Source of the DNA: Chelatococcus sp. YT9 | GTDB lineage: Bacteria; Pseudomonadota; Alphaproteobacteria; Rhizobiales; Beijerinckiaceae | Length of the DNA: 64,000 nucleotides | Reading direction: 5' to 3' | Assembly (NCBI RefSeq): GCF_018398315.1 | Contig: NZ_JAHBRW010000001.1 | Coordinates: forward strand, 1,856,001-1,920,000 | Shown here: positions 28,829 through 37,915 of the stretch, piece by piece | How positions within the stretch are numbered: position 1 is the stretch's first letter | Layout of the letters: each line of letters opens with the position of its first letter | Notes under the pieces: generated by a model | What the model was told of the DNA's origin: nothing | Databases searched by the model: none | Seen by the model: only the letters and a program-made list of their open reading frames with translations | Position numbers and translations under genes: made by a program

Positions 28829-29934
28829 CGGTCGGCATCGTGGATATCAACACGATCGTGGCACCCTTTGCCGGCGAACAGCCGGCCGGATTCGATACAC
28901 GCGGTGACAGCACTGCATCGGTGAGCTACCACGAGTTGAAGGACGCCCGCGCTGCGGCCCGCGCCGCGGAACGTCGCGCGGCCTATGATGAAGAGAGTGC
29001 CAGCGCGAGTTCGGCAGAGGCAGTTCAGGCTTGGCGGATTGTCGCAGCGCAGGCGGTGCAACTGCTTGCCACGGCCAGCAAGGATCTCGAGGTTGCAGCC
29101 TGGCTAAGCGAGGCTTTGCTGAGACTGCACGGGTTCGCGGGCCTGCGCGACGGTTTTCGTGTGATTGCGGGACTTGTCGAGACGCATTGGGAGGATCTGC
29201 ACCCTCAACCAGACGAGGATGGTCTGCAGCGCAGGTTGGCGGGCATCGCCGGGCTAAATGGCGAAGGCATGGAAGGGACACTCATCGCACCCATCCGCCT
29301 GGCGGCGCTTGTCCCCCACGCATCGGGTGACTTCGCGTTGTGGCACTATGAGCGCGCTGCCCGGATGGAGCGGCTGAGCCCCGTGTCCGCGCGGGAGGCG
29401 GCAATCGCCGAGGCTGGATTCAGTCTCGAAACGGTTGCCATGGCGGCGCGCGCCCTGCCTCGGAGTAGCGCAAGTGAAATCTTCGGATCTGTCGTCGACG
29501 CCCATGCTGCCGTGAAGGCAGCGGGCGCGGCATTGGATGAGGCGGCGGGAGGAGCGGCGCCATCACTGCGGCAGATCCTGAATGTTCTGGAAGAGGTCCG
29601 AGAGGCGTGTTGCTATCTTGGACTTGCCCCCGGTGACGGCGCGACTGGTGAAGAAGAAGACCTGCCGGTGGAAGCCTCGCAAGCATCTCAGGACGGTTGT
29701 ACGCAAGGCGGCTACACGAGCCGCGATGCGGCTATCGCTGAAGTCGTCCGCATCGCCGCTTATCTGCGCCGGATCGAGCCGCATTCACCGATCTCGTACA
29801 CCCTGGACGAGGCCGTGCGGCGCGCGCGCCTGCCACTGATGGATCTCCTCCCGGAGTTGATCCCAGACAGGGACGCGCGCCGCCTGTTTCTGATGGCAGC
29901 CGGTATCAACCAGATGGATGACGACCGCGAATAG
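28825..29934 (+). CDS. tssA: T6SS cap/baseplate assembly protein TssA
   Basis: TssA proteins guide tail assembly at the baseplate or distal end. The 369-aa product has an ImpA N-terminal domain (INTIVAPFAGEQPAGFDTR; YHELKDARAAARAAERRA). A VETHWEDLHPQPDEDG segment is near-invariant in TssA. The C-terminal region has IEPHSPISYTLDEAVRRARL, and LDEAVRRA recurs in TssA family tails. The start overlaps the preceding gene by 4 nt and the stop lies 59 nt before tssB. It is of the shorter TssA class. Confidence 0.93.
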   Translation: MTVGIVDINTIVAPFAGEQPAGFDTRGDSTASVSYHELKDARAAARAAERRAAYDEESASASSAEAVQAWRIVAAQAVQLLATASKDLEVAAWLSEALLRLHGFAGLRDGFRVIAGLVETHWEDLHPQPDEDGLQRRLAGIAGLNGEGMEGTLIAPIRLAALVPHASGDFALWHYERAARMERLSPVSAREAAIAEAGFSLETVAMAARALPRSSASEIFGSVVDAHAAVKAAGAALDEAAGGAAPSLRQILNVLEEVREACCYLGLAPGDGATGEEEDLPVEASQASQDGCTQGGYTSRDAAIAEVVRIAAYLRRIEPHSPISYTLDEAVRRARLPLMDLLPELIPDRDARRLFLMAAGINQMDDDRE

Positions 29935-29993
29935 CCAGGCCGAACTGCGTGCGGGAATTAAGAGCGCACGCAAAGCGATGCAAGGAGCTCAGA

Positions 29994-30512
29994 ATGACGG
30001 ATGGAATTCATCAGAAGCTGGCGCGCGTACGTAAGCCGCGTGTTCATGTTACATACGATGTCGAGGTCGAAGGCGCCGTCGTTCAGAAGGAACTTCCTTT
30101 CGTCGTAGGCGTCATGGGTGACTATGCCGGCGATGCCGCGGCCTCCCTGCCGCCTTTGCGCGAGCGCAAGTTCGTGCAGATCGACCGTGACAATTTCAAT
30201 GATGTCATGGGCCGCGTCGCACCAGCCCTTTCGTTGCGTGTTGACAATACTCTCACGCAGGAAGGGGACAGCTTTTCGGTCGATCTTGCCTTCCGCACCA
30301 TGGAGGATTTCGAGCCAGCCAATGTTGTTGCGCAAATCGAGCCGCTGCGACGCCTCCTGGAAGCGCGCAATCATCTGCGCGATCTCATGGGAAAAATAGA
30401 TAGGTCCGAGAATCTGGAGCTTCTGCTCGAGGACGTGTTGCAGAGCCAGCAAAAAATACTGGCGCTGTCGTCAGAGCTCGGCATCGAAAAACCCGAAGAT
30501 GGGAAGGAGTAG
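29994..30512 (+). CDS. tssB: T6SS contractile sheath small subunit TssB (VipA)
   Basis: TssB pairs with TssC to build the contractile sheath. The 172-aa protein has the family signatures RVHVTYDVEVEGAVVQKELP, PFVVGVMGDYAGD and RKFVQIDRDNFNDVM. A C-terminal helix (LLEDVLQSQQKILALSSELG) interlocks with TssC. ATG 29994 has a strong caaggagctcag site; the upstream in-frame Met is unsupported. It lies 5 nt before tssC. Confidence 0.97.
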   Translation: MTDGIHQKLARVRKPRVHVTYDVEVEGAVVQKELPFVVGVMGDYAGDAAASLPPLRERKFVQIDRDNFNDVMGRVAPALSLRVDNTLTQEGDSFSVDLAFRTMEDFEPANVVAQIEPLRRLLEARNHLRDLMGKIDRSENLELLLEDVLQSQQKILALSSELGIEKPEDGKE

Positions 30513-30517
30513 CTTCA

Positions 30518-32005
30518 ATGTCCGAGACAGAAACAAAGGTTGAAGTTCTCTCGCCTGAGGCTGCTGACTGCGGCATCCTGGGGTCGATCGTTGTCGCGAC
30601 CCCACAGACGGACCCGGACCGTGCGACGGAGCTGACGCGGACCCTCGTGCGCGAGGCGATGCGCGGCACTGTGACCTACGATCGCAATCTTGTCAGGACG
30701 CTGAGTTCCGCGATCGAGCGCATCGACCGGGAGCTGTCGCGGCAGCTGGCAGCCGTCACCCAGCATCCGGCATTTCAGAAGCTGGAAGGATCCTGGCGAG
30801 GTCTGCATCACCTCGTCTTTAACTCAGAGACGGGAAGCAACCTCAAGATCAGGATGATGAATATCAGCAAGCCTGAGTTGCACAAATCCCTCACGACTGC
30901 CGTAGAATTCGACCAGAGCGTGATATTCAAGAAAATCTACGAAGATGAGTTTGGCACCCCTGGTGGGGAGCCTTATGCGGTCCTCATCGGGGACTACGAG
31001 TTCTCGGCGAGCGCCAGCGATGTCGAGACGCTGAGCGGTATGGCACAGGTGTCAGCTGCATCCTTTGCCCCGTTCATCGCAGCAGCGGCGCCGACTATGT
31101 TCGGCTTGACGGATTATACGGAACTCTCCCGACCGCGCGATCTCTCCAAGATCTTCGAGAGCCACGAATATATAAAGCTGAAAAGCTTCCGTGAAAGCGA
31201 TGACGCACGCTTCGTGACCCTCGTCATGCCACGCGTACTGGCCCGGCTGCCGTATGGAAAGAACGGCCGGACGATCGACGCGTTTGATTTCGATGAGGCC
31301 GATCGTGAGGTGAGCAGGCCGGGGACGCCTCTGTCGCACGATCAATTCACCTGGATGAATGCTGCCTATGTCCTCGGCACGCGCCTGACGGATGCGTTCG
31401 CCAACCACGGCTGGTGCACAGCCATTCGCGGCGCAGAGGGCGGCGGCAAGGTTCGGGCCTTGCCGAGCTACGCCTTTGTCAGCGACGACGGCGATATCGA
31501 TCAGCAGTGCCCGACAGAGATCGGCATTACAGACCGGCGCGAGGCAGAGCTCTCGCGGCTGGGTTTTCTCCCTCTGTGCCACTACAAACATACAGACTAT
31601 GCCGTGTTCTTCGGCGCGCAGAGCCTGCAGAAGCCGACAGTCTATGATCGGCCGGAAGCGACCGCGAACGCGGCCATTTCAGCACGGCTTCCCTATGTCA
31701 TGGCCATGTCGCGCTTCGCGCATTTCCTGAAGGTCATGGCGCGTGACAAGGTTGGCTCTTTTGTTGAGGCCAGCGAGTGTGAGGCTTGGCTCAATCGCTG
31801 GATCATGAACTACGTTAACGGCAACGAAGGCGCGACCCAGGACGTTAAGGCCAAGTATCCGCTGGCAGAGGCCAAGGTATCCGTGCGGGAAATACCCGGG
31901 CAGCCCGGCTCCTATCACGCCATTGCATGGCTGCGTCCATGGCTGCAGATGGAAGAACTGACGACGTCCATGCGTCTCGTAGCGCGTATTCCGCGGATTG
32001 AATGA
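30518..32005 (+). CDS. tssC: T6SS contractile sheath large subunit TssC (VipB)
   Basis: TssC is the large sheath protein whose shortening drives secretion. The 495-aa product contains QHPAFQKLEGSWRGLHHLVF and the GEPYAVLIGDYEFSAS strand. It also has the ARFVTLVMPRVLARLPYG core and a C-terminal YVNGNEGATQDVKAKYPLAEA, all TssC hallmarks. It overlaps the next gene by ATGA. Full-length and intact. It corresponds by order to the longer TssC (TssC41-like) of Agrobacterium. Confidence 0.97.
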   Translation: MSETETKVEVLSPEAADCGILGSIVVATPQTDPDRATELTRTLVREAMRGTVTYDRNLVRTLSSAIERIDRELSRQLAAVTQHPAFQKLEGSWRGLHHLVFNSETGSNLKIRMMNISKPELHKSLTTAVEFDQSVIFKKIYEDEFGTPGGEPYAVLIGDYEFSASASDVETLSGMAQVSAASFAPFIAAAAPTMFGLTDYTELSRPRDLSKIFESHEYIKLKSFRESDDARFVTLVMPRVLARLPYGKNGRTIDAFDFDEADREVSRPGTPLSHDQFTWMNAAYVLGTRLTDAFANHGWCTAIRGAEGGGKVRALPSYAFVSDDGDIDQQCPTEIGITDRREAELSRLGFLPLCHYKHTDYAVFFGAQSLQKPTVYDRPEATANAAISARLPYVMAMSRFAHFLKVMARDKVGSFVEASECEAWLNRWIMNYVNGNEGATQDVKAKYPLAEAKVSVREIPGQPGSYHAIAWLRPWLQMEELTTSMRLVARIPRIE

Positions 32006-33405
32006 GCGAAATGCCAGTGCGGAAGAGCGAGCGCGGCGAGATTGAGCGCGCGCGCCTGCTCAGCGAGCTGGGGCGTCTTGTCGCGTGGATCGATGCGAGG
32101 ATGGGGGCGCAGGTTGACGCGGTGCTGCACCATCCGCGTTTCCAGAAGCTCGAAGCGGCTTGGCGCGGGCTCGCCTATCTCGTTGGTCATGGGTTCCGGC
32201 ATCGTTCCATCGTCATACGCATGCTCACGATAACGCATGATGAGCTGGCAAAAGATGTTGCGCAGGCGCTGGAAGTCGATCAGACGCAGCTTTTCCGCCT
32301 GATCCATGCCGAAGAATTCGACATGCCTGGTGGGCTTCCCTATGGCCTGCTGCTGGCTGATCTGCCGGTGCCGAATGCGGCTCCCGTCGAGGGGCGTGGG
32401 GACGACCTCGGGTGGGTAGCAGGGCTTGCCGCGGTCGGCGCGGCAGCCTTCGCCCCGGTTATCGTCCCGGCGGCCGCCTCGCTTTTCGGAATATCGTCTT
32501 TCAGCGAAATGTCGGCGACAAGCGATATCGAGGCCTTGCTGGCGGATGGGGATCATCGACGCTGGCAGGCGTTGCGGAAGAGTGATGAGGCGCGTTTTCT
32601 CGGTGTGGTCGTGCCGCGCGTGCTCATGCGCGCGCCCTATCGGCAAGAGGGTCGCCTGCGCCATGGTTTCTCCTACAGCGAGAGCCTGGCGCGGGGGCAT
32701 GATGCCTTTCTTTGGGGCAGCGGAATCTACGCTTTTGCTGCACGCGTGGTCGATGTATTTGCCCGGCACGGATGGCTCGGCGACCTCACCGGCACCGGGA
32801 GCGAGGAGGACAGGCGGGGTTTGATCGCCGATCTTCCGAACGCTCCATTCGGGCTCGGCCACTGCGACGGTGATGGCATCGGCTTCGAACGGCGTGGGGT
32901 CGAGATCAACCTGTCCGACCACCTGGCGCATCGCCTGGCCGATTGCGGCTTCATCGCGCTTACGCCTTGTGCCTACAGGCCATGGCTCGCCATCTTTGAT
33001 TGTCCCGCACTCGGCATCGGTGCTGCCCGTGGGCCGACACACACGGCAGATAGGATCGCCGGCATGCTGCCGCATATTCTCAGCCTTTGCCGTTTTGCAC
33101 ACTACATCAAGGTCATCGCACGCGATAGGATCGGCAGTTTCACGGACGTTGGACGTTTCGAGGATTACCTGGGTGGTTGGCTGAAGTCCTATTGCATCGG
33201 AAATCCCGATGCGAGTGCTGCGCAGAAGGCTCGCTACCCCCTGAGAGAGGCGCAGTTGCGGATCCGAGCCGTGCCAGGCCGTCCGGGAGCGCTCGCCTGC
33301 GTCATCCATCTCGTTCCGCATATCGAGCCGCGACAGGCTGTCGTCGGTTTCGACCTTTACACGGAATTCGAAGGCCGCGTCGACAACCAGGCGCGGCCTG
33401 CGTGA
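32002..33405 (+). CDS. Second TssC-family sheath protein (TssC40-like paralogue)
   Basis: This 467-aa protein repeats the TssC plan: HHPRFQKLEAAWRGLAYLVG, MPGGLPYGLLLADLPVPN, ARFLGVVVPRVLMRAPYR, SLCRFAHYIKVIARDRIGSF and ARYPLREAQLRIRAVPGRPG. It is clearly a tandem paralogue of the preceding tssC. It lacks about 30 residues at the N-terminus and diverges strongly in between. Agrobacterium and Rhizobium imp clusters carry such a pair (TssC41/TssC40). It may form mixed sheaths or act in assembly. It lies in the operon with a 4-nt overlap upstream and 13 nt to tssE. Confidence 0.92.
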   Translation: MSEMPVRKSERGEIERARLLSELGRLVAWIDARMGAQVDAVLHHPRFQKLEAAWRGLAYLVGHGFRHRSIVIRMLTITHDELAKDVAQALEVDQTQLFRLIHAEEFDMPGGLPYGLLLADLPVPNAAPVEGRGDDLGWVAGLAAVGAAAFAPVIVPAAASLFGISSFSEMSATSDIEALLADGDHRRWQALRKSDEARFLGVVVPRVLMRAPYRQEGRLRHGFSYSESLARGHDAFLWGSGIYAFAARVVDVFARHGWLGDLTGTGSEEDRRGLIADLPNAPFGLGHCDGDGIGFERRGVEINLSDHLAHRLADCGFIALTPCAYRPWLAIFDCPALGIGAARGPTHTADRIAGMLPHILSLCRFAHYIKVIARDRIGSFTDVGRFEDYLGGWLKSYCIGNPDASAAQKARYPLREAQLRIRAVPGRPGALACVIHLVPHIEPRQAVVGFDLYTEFEGRVDNQARPA

Positions 33406-33418
33406 AAGGGCGGATCCC

Positions 33419-33892
33419 ATGAGTTCCTCGCGTCAATCCGGAGCGGCGGAGCAATTTCCCGCTTCCCTAAGAGAGCGGCTGGCGATCGATGGCGTTGTCC
33501 ACGTCGACTTCATGCGCCTGCGCGATCGGCTGCGCGGCGACATCGAAGTGGTATTGAACACCCGGCAGCCAGCGGGGCCGCTGCCGTCCGGTCTGCCGGA
33601 GTTGCAACGCTCACTCTTGTGTTTCGGCCTCGCGGATCCATCCGCCTCGAGCGTCGACGGGTCGGGCCGGGAGGCGTTCTGCCGCAAGATTGAGCAAAGC
33701 TTGCCCATCATCCTGCCGCAGCTCATGTCGGTCCGCGTTGAGGCCGTTGGTGAAGACCATCGAGAGAATACCTGTGTCCACCTGCGTATTAGTGCCGTTG
33801 TCTGTTTGGCGCTGGGCTCGCGAAGTCTGTTGTTCGATACCCGCTACACCCTTGATACCGGACGATTCACCGTAGAAAGCGCGGGAGAATAA
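33419..33892 (+). CDS. tssE: T6SS baseplate wedge protein TssE (gp25-like)
   Basis: TssE is the gp25-like wedge component that nucleates the sheath. The 157-aa protein has the RGDIEVVLNTRQP motif (the conserved EIE/DIE wedge handshake), LLCFGLADPSASS and a C-terminal FDTRYTLDTGRFTVE. The DIE variant of the EIE motif is common in TssE. The stop overlaps the tssF start (TAATG). Confidence 0.93.
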   Translation: MSSSRQSGAAEQFPASLRERLAIDGVVHVDFMRLRDRLRGDIEVVLNTRQPAGPLPSGLPELQRSLLCFGLADPSASSVDGSGREAFCRKIEQSLPIILPQLMSVRVEAVGEDHRENTCVHLRISAVVCLALGSRSLLFDTRYTLDTGRFTVESAGE

Positions 33893-35700
33893 TGAACGAT
33901 TTCCTGCGCGCTTATAACGACGAACTCGCGCATCTTCGGCAGGCGGGACAGCGCTTCGCAGCAGCGCACCCGGATATTGCCAGTCGTCTGCGCTTCAACG
34001 CTGAGCAGATCGACGACCCTTTCGTCGCGCATTTGATGGAAGCCTTCGCCTTCCTCACGGCGCGGCTTCGGCAGAAGCTCGATGATGACTTGCCGGAATT
34101 GACCGATCCGCTCCTGGAGCGGCTCTACCCCCATCTCATGGCACCTGTACCCTCGACGGCTATCCTGCAGTTCAAGCCAAGGCCGGACCTGACCGCGCCA
34201 TACCACATTCCGGCCGGCGAGATGGTCGAGAGCGAGCCGGTGGATGGACATCGGTGCTGTTTTCGGACGGTCTACCCGGTCGTACTTTGGCCGCACGGTC
34301 TCGTCTCAGCTGACCTGGTTGGCTCCCTGCCGTCTGCCGACGCGACGCCGCTGGCGCGTGGCGCCCGCGGTATGCTGAAGCTCATTTTCGCGCCGCTCGC
34401 AGGTGCAGCCGCGCCGACGCCGTGGCCGCAGAGCCTGAGGCTCTTCCTGCGCGGCGCTCCGCAGGAGGCGCGGCGTCTCTACGCGCTTCTCAATAGGGAG
34501 ATCGCCGCCGTGGGCTTTCGCCCTTACCGTCAGGGCCCCGCTGAAGGGCCGGCCGTGCGGCTTTGCGATCCGGATTGCGTCACGCCAGCCGGGCTCACGG
34601 CCGCCGAGGGGCTGATGCCTTATGGGCGGCAGTCGCAGCTCGGATATCGGCTTCTCAGCGAGTACTTCGCTTGCCAGGACAAGTTTATGTTCCTCGACAT
34701 CGCTTTTCCCCCCGCTCTCGCCGGGCAGATGCCGGAGCCGGGCACGGCGGGCATCGAGATATCACTGCATCTCAGACAATGGCCTGCAACCCTTGAACGC
34801 CAAATATCGGCCGAGAGCTTCGCGCTTGGCTGCGCCCCGGTCATCAACCTTTTTCCTCACAGTGCCGAGCCGGTTCGCGTCGTCCATGGCATGGGTGATC
34901 ACCGCGTCGTTCCCGATGCGCGCCGTCCGGAGGCCTTCGAGATGTATCGCGTGGATAAGGTGCAGATCACCCGCCGCGATGGCAAGGTCGAGCCCTGCTT
35001 GCCGCTGTTCTCGGCGACCGAAAGGCAGGGGCTCTTCTGGCAGGCCAGCCGTCGCGACGATTTTGCGGGCCGGGCGAGCGAGATTGTCCTCTCGCTTGTT
35101 GATGGCGAACGCCGCCCGCTGGATCTCATCGGGTCGACACTCACCGTCTCCGGCTTGTGCAGCAACGGCGACCTGCCGGCACGGTTGCCTTTTGGCGGGG
35201 GGCGCCCCCATTTCATCCTGGCAGCCACCGCTCCCGTGGAGAGCGTGACCTGTCTGACACCGCCGTCACCGGTTTTGCGCCGCCATCACGACACAGGCAG
35301 TCATCGCCGGCTGATATCCCATCTTGCGCTGAACCATCTTTCGCTGTCGGGCGGCGATAACGCGTTAGGGGCGCTCAAGGAGATTCTCACGCTGCACGAT
35401 CTGCGCGCCACGACGGAGAGCAGGGCGGCGATCGCCGGTTTGCGCGGCCTGGCCGCGAAGCCGGCCATTGCCCGCCCGCCCGGCGGCCACGGCGCGTTGT
35501 GCCGCGGCCTCGATCTCGTGGCGACATGGGATTCCGCGCGTATCGAGAGCGGTGAAGCTTTCCTGCTTGCGGCCATCCTCGAGCGCTTTCTTGCACTCCA
35601 CTGCGGGATCAATGCCTTCACACGGCTTTCGCTGGCCTGCGAAGGCGGAGAAATCGTCAAGACGTGGCCGGCACGGGCTGGCGAACGGATCATCCTGTGA
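33892..35700 (+). CDS. tssF: T6SS baseplate protein TssF
   Basis: TssF forms the wedge with TssG and TssE. The 602-aa protein begins MNDFLRAYNDELAHLRQAGQ, contains RLRFNAEQIDDPFVAHLMEAF and DPLLERLYPHLMAPVPS, and has the later FPHSAEPVRV and EMYRVDKVQITRRDG motifs characteristic of VasA/TssF. It ends TWPARAGERIIL. Length is typical. The start overlaps the tssE stop, and the stop overlaps the GTG start of tssG. Confidence 0.97.
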   Translation: MNDFLRAYNDELAHLRQAGQRFAAAHPDIASRLRFNAEQIDDPFVAHLMEAFAFLTARLRQKLDDDLPELTDPLLERLYPHLMAPVPSTAILQFKPRPDLTAPYHIPAGEMVESEPVDGHRCCFRTVYPVVLWPHGLVSADLVGSLPSADATPLARGARGMLKLIFAPLAGAAAPTPWPQSLRLFLRGAPQEARRLYALLNREIAAVGFRPYRQGPAEGPAVRLCDPDCVTPAGLTAAEGLMPYGRQSQLGYRLLSEYFACQDKFMFLDIAFPPALAGQMPEPGTAGIEISLHLRQWPATLERQISAESFALGCAPVINLFPHSAEPVRVVHGMGDHRVVPDARRPEAFEMYRVDKVQITRRDGKVEPCLPLFSATERQGLFWQASRRDDFAGRASEIVLSLVDGERRPLDLIGSTLTVSGLCSNGDLPARLPFGGGRPHFILAATAPVESVTCLTPPSPVLRRHHDTGSHRRLISHLALNHLSLSGGDNALGALKEILTLHDLRATTESRAAIAGLRGLAAKPAIARPPGGHGALCRGLDLVATWDSARIESGEAFLLAAILERFLALHCGINAFTRLSLACEGGEIVKTWPARAGERIIL

Positions 35701-36683
35701 ATCAGGAACTCGTAGAAGCGCTTCGCTGGATCGGGCTCGATGCTATGTCCTTCGTTGAGGTCATGCGCTTCATCGAGGCAGCCAGACCTCCCGCGTGCCG
35801 TGCCGGCCATGTAGTCCTGAAGGGCAGCACGCGGCTCGGCTTTCCGGCCGCTGAGGTGGAGCGTCTTGAGGGCACGGCGGATGGCGGTCTCGTCTTGACC
35901 GTCGCGGCGGCGGGGCTGGCGGGTGCGCTTGGCGCATTGCCTATCGTGCATACCGAAGCAATTCAGCGCCTCCTGCGCGCCAAGGATCTCGGCCTTCGCG
36001 ATTTCCTCGACATATTCAATGATCGGCTGCTGCATCTTCTCTATGAGGTGCATGCGAAATACCGGCTGCCGGTTGCCTACGGCCGACGGGAAAGAGCTGT
36101 ACCGGACACTATCACGGAGGTGATGCTCGCTCTCATTGGGCTGGGGCTGCCCGGCCTGCGCGGGCGCCTCGGTTGGGACGACGAATGGCTCCTGCCCTTC
36201 ACAGCGACGCTTGCTCGTCCCTGCCGTGGGGCTGGGGATGTGGCTGCGGTGCTGTCCGCCATCACCGGCTGGCCGGTCCATATCGAGCCCTTTGATGGCC
36301 GGTGGGTCGACCTGCCGGCTGCGGAACAGAGCAGCCTCGGGCCAAGGTGCGATCAGCATTCGCGTCTTGGCGTTGACACCATCGCCGGCACGCGGGTCTT
36401 CGATCTGGCAGGTGGTGTTCGGGTTCGTCTGGGCCCGCTGCGCTACCCGGATTTTCTGGCGCTGGTGAGCGGCGGGACAAAAGCTCGGGATTTCACCGCG
36501 TTAGCCCGTTTTGCGATCGGATCCGAATTCGCTCTGACGTTCGACGTCATTCTCATACGCCACGACGTGCCTGCTTTCCGACTTGCACAGGGGGCGACGA
36601 ACGGGCGGCGGTTGGGCTGGGACAGCTGGCTGGGGTGCCCGAAGGGCGATCCGGTCGTGACGCCGCACTGCCTGGACGTGTGA
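35697..36683 (+). CDS. tssG: T6SS baseplate protein TssG
   Basis: TssG (VasB/ImpH) completes the baseplate wedge. The 328-aa product has the expected order: N-terminal SFVEVMRFIEAARP, VLKGSTRLGFPAAEVERLE, DIFNDRLLHLLYEVHAKYR, and C-terminal ALRWI-type helices with VRLGPLRYPDFLALV. The GTG start at 35697 overlaps the tssF stop (GTGA). An ATG 11 codons upstream would intrude into tssF and is rejected. It is the last gene of the rightward T6SS operon. Confidence 0.95.
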   Translation: MNQELVEALRWIGLDAMSFVEVMRFIEAARPPACRAGHVVLKGSTRLGFPAAEVERLEGTADGGLVLTVAAAGLAGALGALPIVHTEAIQRLLRAKDLGLRDFLDIFNDRLLHLLYEVHAKYRLPVAYGRRERAVPDTITEVMLALIGLGLPGLRGRLGWDDEWLLPFTATLARPCRGAGDVAAVLSAITGWPVHIEPFDGRWVDLPAAEQSSLGPRCDQHSRLGVDTIAGTRVFDLAGGVRVRLGPLRYPDFLALVSGGTKARDFTALARFAIGSEFALTFDVILIRHDVPAFRLAQGATNGRRLGWDSWLGCPKGDPVVTPHCLDV

Positions 36684-36720
36684 ATGGTGCCTGCATCCGG
36701 AAGAATGAGAGGGCTATACG

Positions 36721-36751
36721 CAATTCGCCATTCTCCTCGGCCTTCGAATTG
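36721..36751. repeat. Inverted repeat after tssG
   Basis: CAATTCG (36721-36727) and CGAATTG (36745-36751) form a 7-bp stem with a 17-nt loop, 37 bp beyond the tssG stop. There is no T-tract, so a terminator role is doubtful; an operator or mRNA-end structure is possible. Confidence 0.35.
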
Positions 36752-36817
36752 CCCATATGTAAAGCGTTATCGGTTCTCGTGAGAGTGTCTGAATTGTCTG
36801 ATCGAGGGATGTCCACC

Positions 36818-37681
36818 ATGCGGCCGCGCATACTTGTTGCCGAGGGCAATACGGCGGAGGCGCGCCGGCGCCGGGTTTCGTTAGCCGGCGCCACCTATAG
36901 CGAAGCCTACGCCGACGTGCTGCGTGGCCTCGCCCCGAACGCGGTCATTGACATCTGCTACCCGGCCGACGCCGGCGCCAACCTGCCGGACGCGGCGGGG
37001 CTTGAGGGTTATGACGGCGTCGCCATCACAGGCTCGGCGCTCAATGTCTATACGGCCGAACCCGAGGTTGTGCGGCAGGTGGACTTTGCACGGGCTGTGT
37101 TCGCGTCCGGCGTGCCCTTCTTTGGTTCTTGCTGGGGGCTGCAGGTGGCGGCAACCGCCGCAGGCGGCAGCGTCCGCCGTTCGCCCAAGGGGCGGGAGAT
37201 GGGGCTGGCCCGCAAGATCCACCTGACCGAGGCCGGCCGCGACCATCCGCTCCATACGGGCAAGGGTCCAGTCTACGACGCGCCGGCGATTCACACCGAC
37301 GAAGTTGACGTTCGGCCTGCCGGAATGACCGTGACGGCGACCAACGCCTTTTCCGAAGTCCAGGCGGCTGAAATCCGCCACGCCGGCGGCACCTTTTGGG
37401 GCGTGCAGTATCATCCGGAATTCACGATCACCGACATCGCCATCATCGTTGCGAGCCGGACCGAGACCCTGCTCGACGAGGGCCTGTTTCGTGATGCGGC
37501 TGACATTCGCGCCTATGTCGCCGACATCGAGGCCCTGGCCGCGGACCCAACGCGTGCCGATATCGCCTGGAAATTCGGTATCGACGCGGATGTCATCGAT
37601 CCGGCTCTCCGCACGCGCGAATTGCGCAACTGGCTCGAGGCGATGGTCGCCCCCGCGATGAGCGCACGCGGGCGGGCCTGA
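36818..37681 (+). CDS. Class I glutamine amidotransferase-like protein
   Basis: The 287-aa protein has a GATase1 fold. It has the nucleophile elbow FFGSCWGLQ (Cys105), the catalytic YHPEF (His199, Glu201) and the oxyanion-region GVAITGSALNVY. It resembles stand-alone GuaA-N-like amidotransferases of unknown acceptor. ATG 36818 has GAGGG 9 nt upstream; an ATG three codons earlier is too close to that site. It has its own promoter region after the T6SS operon and is probably not part of the secretion system. Substrate cannot be assigned. Confidence 0.85.
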   Translation: MRPRILVAEGNTAEARRRRVSLAGATYSEAYADVLRGLAPNAVIDICYPADAGANLPDAAGLEGYDGVAITGSALNVYTAEPEVVRQVDFARAVFASGVPFFGSCWGLQVAATAAGGSVRRSPKGREMGLARKIHLTEAGRDHPLHTGKGPVYDAPAIHTDEVDVRPAGMTVTATNAFSEVQAAEIRHAGGTFWGVQYHPEFTITDIAIIVASRTETLLDEGLFRDAADIRAYVADIEALAADPTRADIAWKFGIDADVIDPALRTRELRNWLEAMVAPAMSARGRA

Positions 37682-37826
37682 GCCGGCCCCTCACCCGGCG
37701 CTACGCGCGGACCTCTCCCTCAAGGGAGAGGTTAGGGGAGCCTTCCGCAGGGCCTTCTTGTGTAACAAGCCCTCGTTAGCGTTCCTTCTCCCCGGCGGGG
37801 AGAAGGACAGGATGAGGGCGCGCCCG
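37682..37826. repeat. Extragenic palindromic cluster (REP/MITE-like)
   Basis: The gap between the GATase and proB holds a perfect 10-bp stem ACCTCTCCCT/AGGGAGAGGT (37711-37732) with a CA centre. It also has CTTG-N5-CAAG (about 37757-37769) and a 10-bp stem CCTTCTCCCC-GGC-GGGGAGAAGG (37784-37806). The outer ends cctcaccc and gatgaggg roughly mirror each other. Sequences of this wording are common as dispersed palindromes in rhizobial genomes. It may also terminate the upstream gene. Confidence 0.7.
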
Positions 37827-37915
37827 GCAAGAAATGCGACGGGCCTCGTGATTCCCGACGGACACCATTGTGCAGAGCGGGCAGGTTGCTCTATTGCGAT
37901 GGCCGAGGTCCGAAC

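Noticed and set aside
36635-36817. N-terminal extension of the GATase frame back into tssG
   Set aside because: It overlaps the tssG 3' end in another frame and has no ribosome site; the GAGGG site supports ATG 36818.
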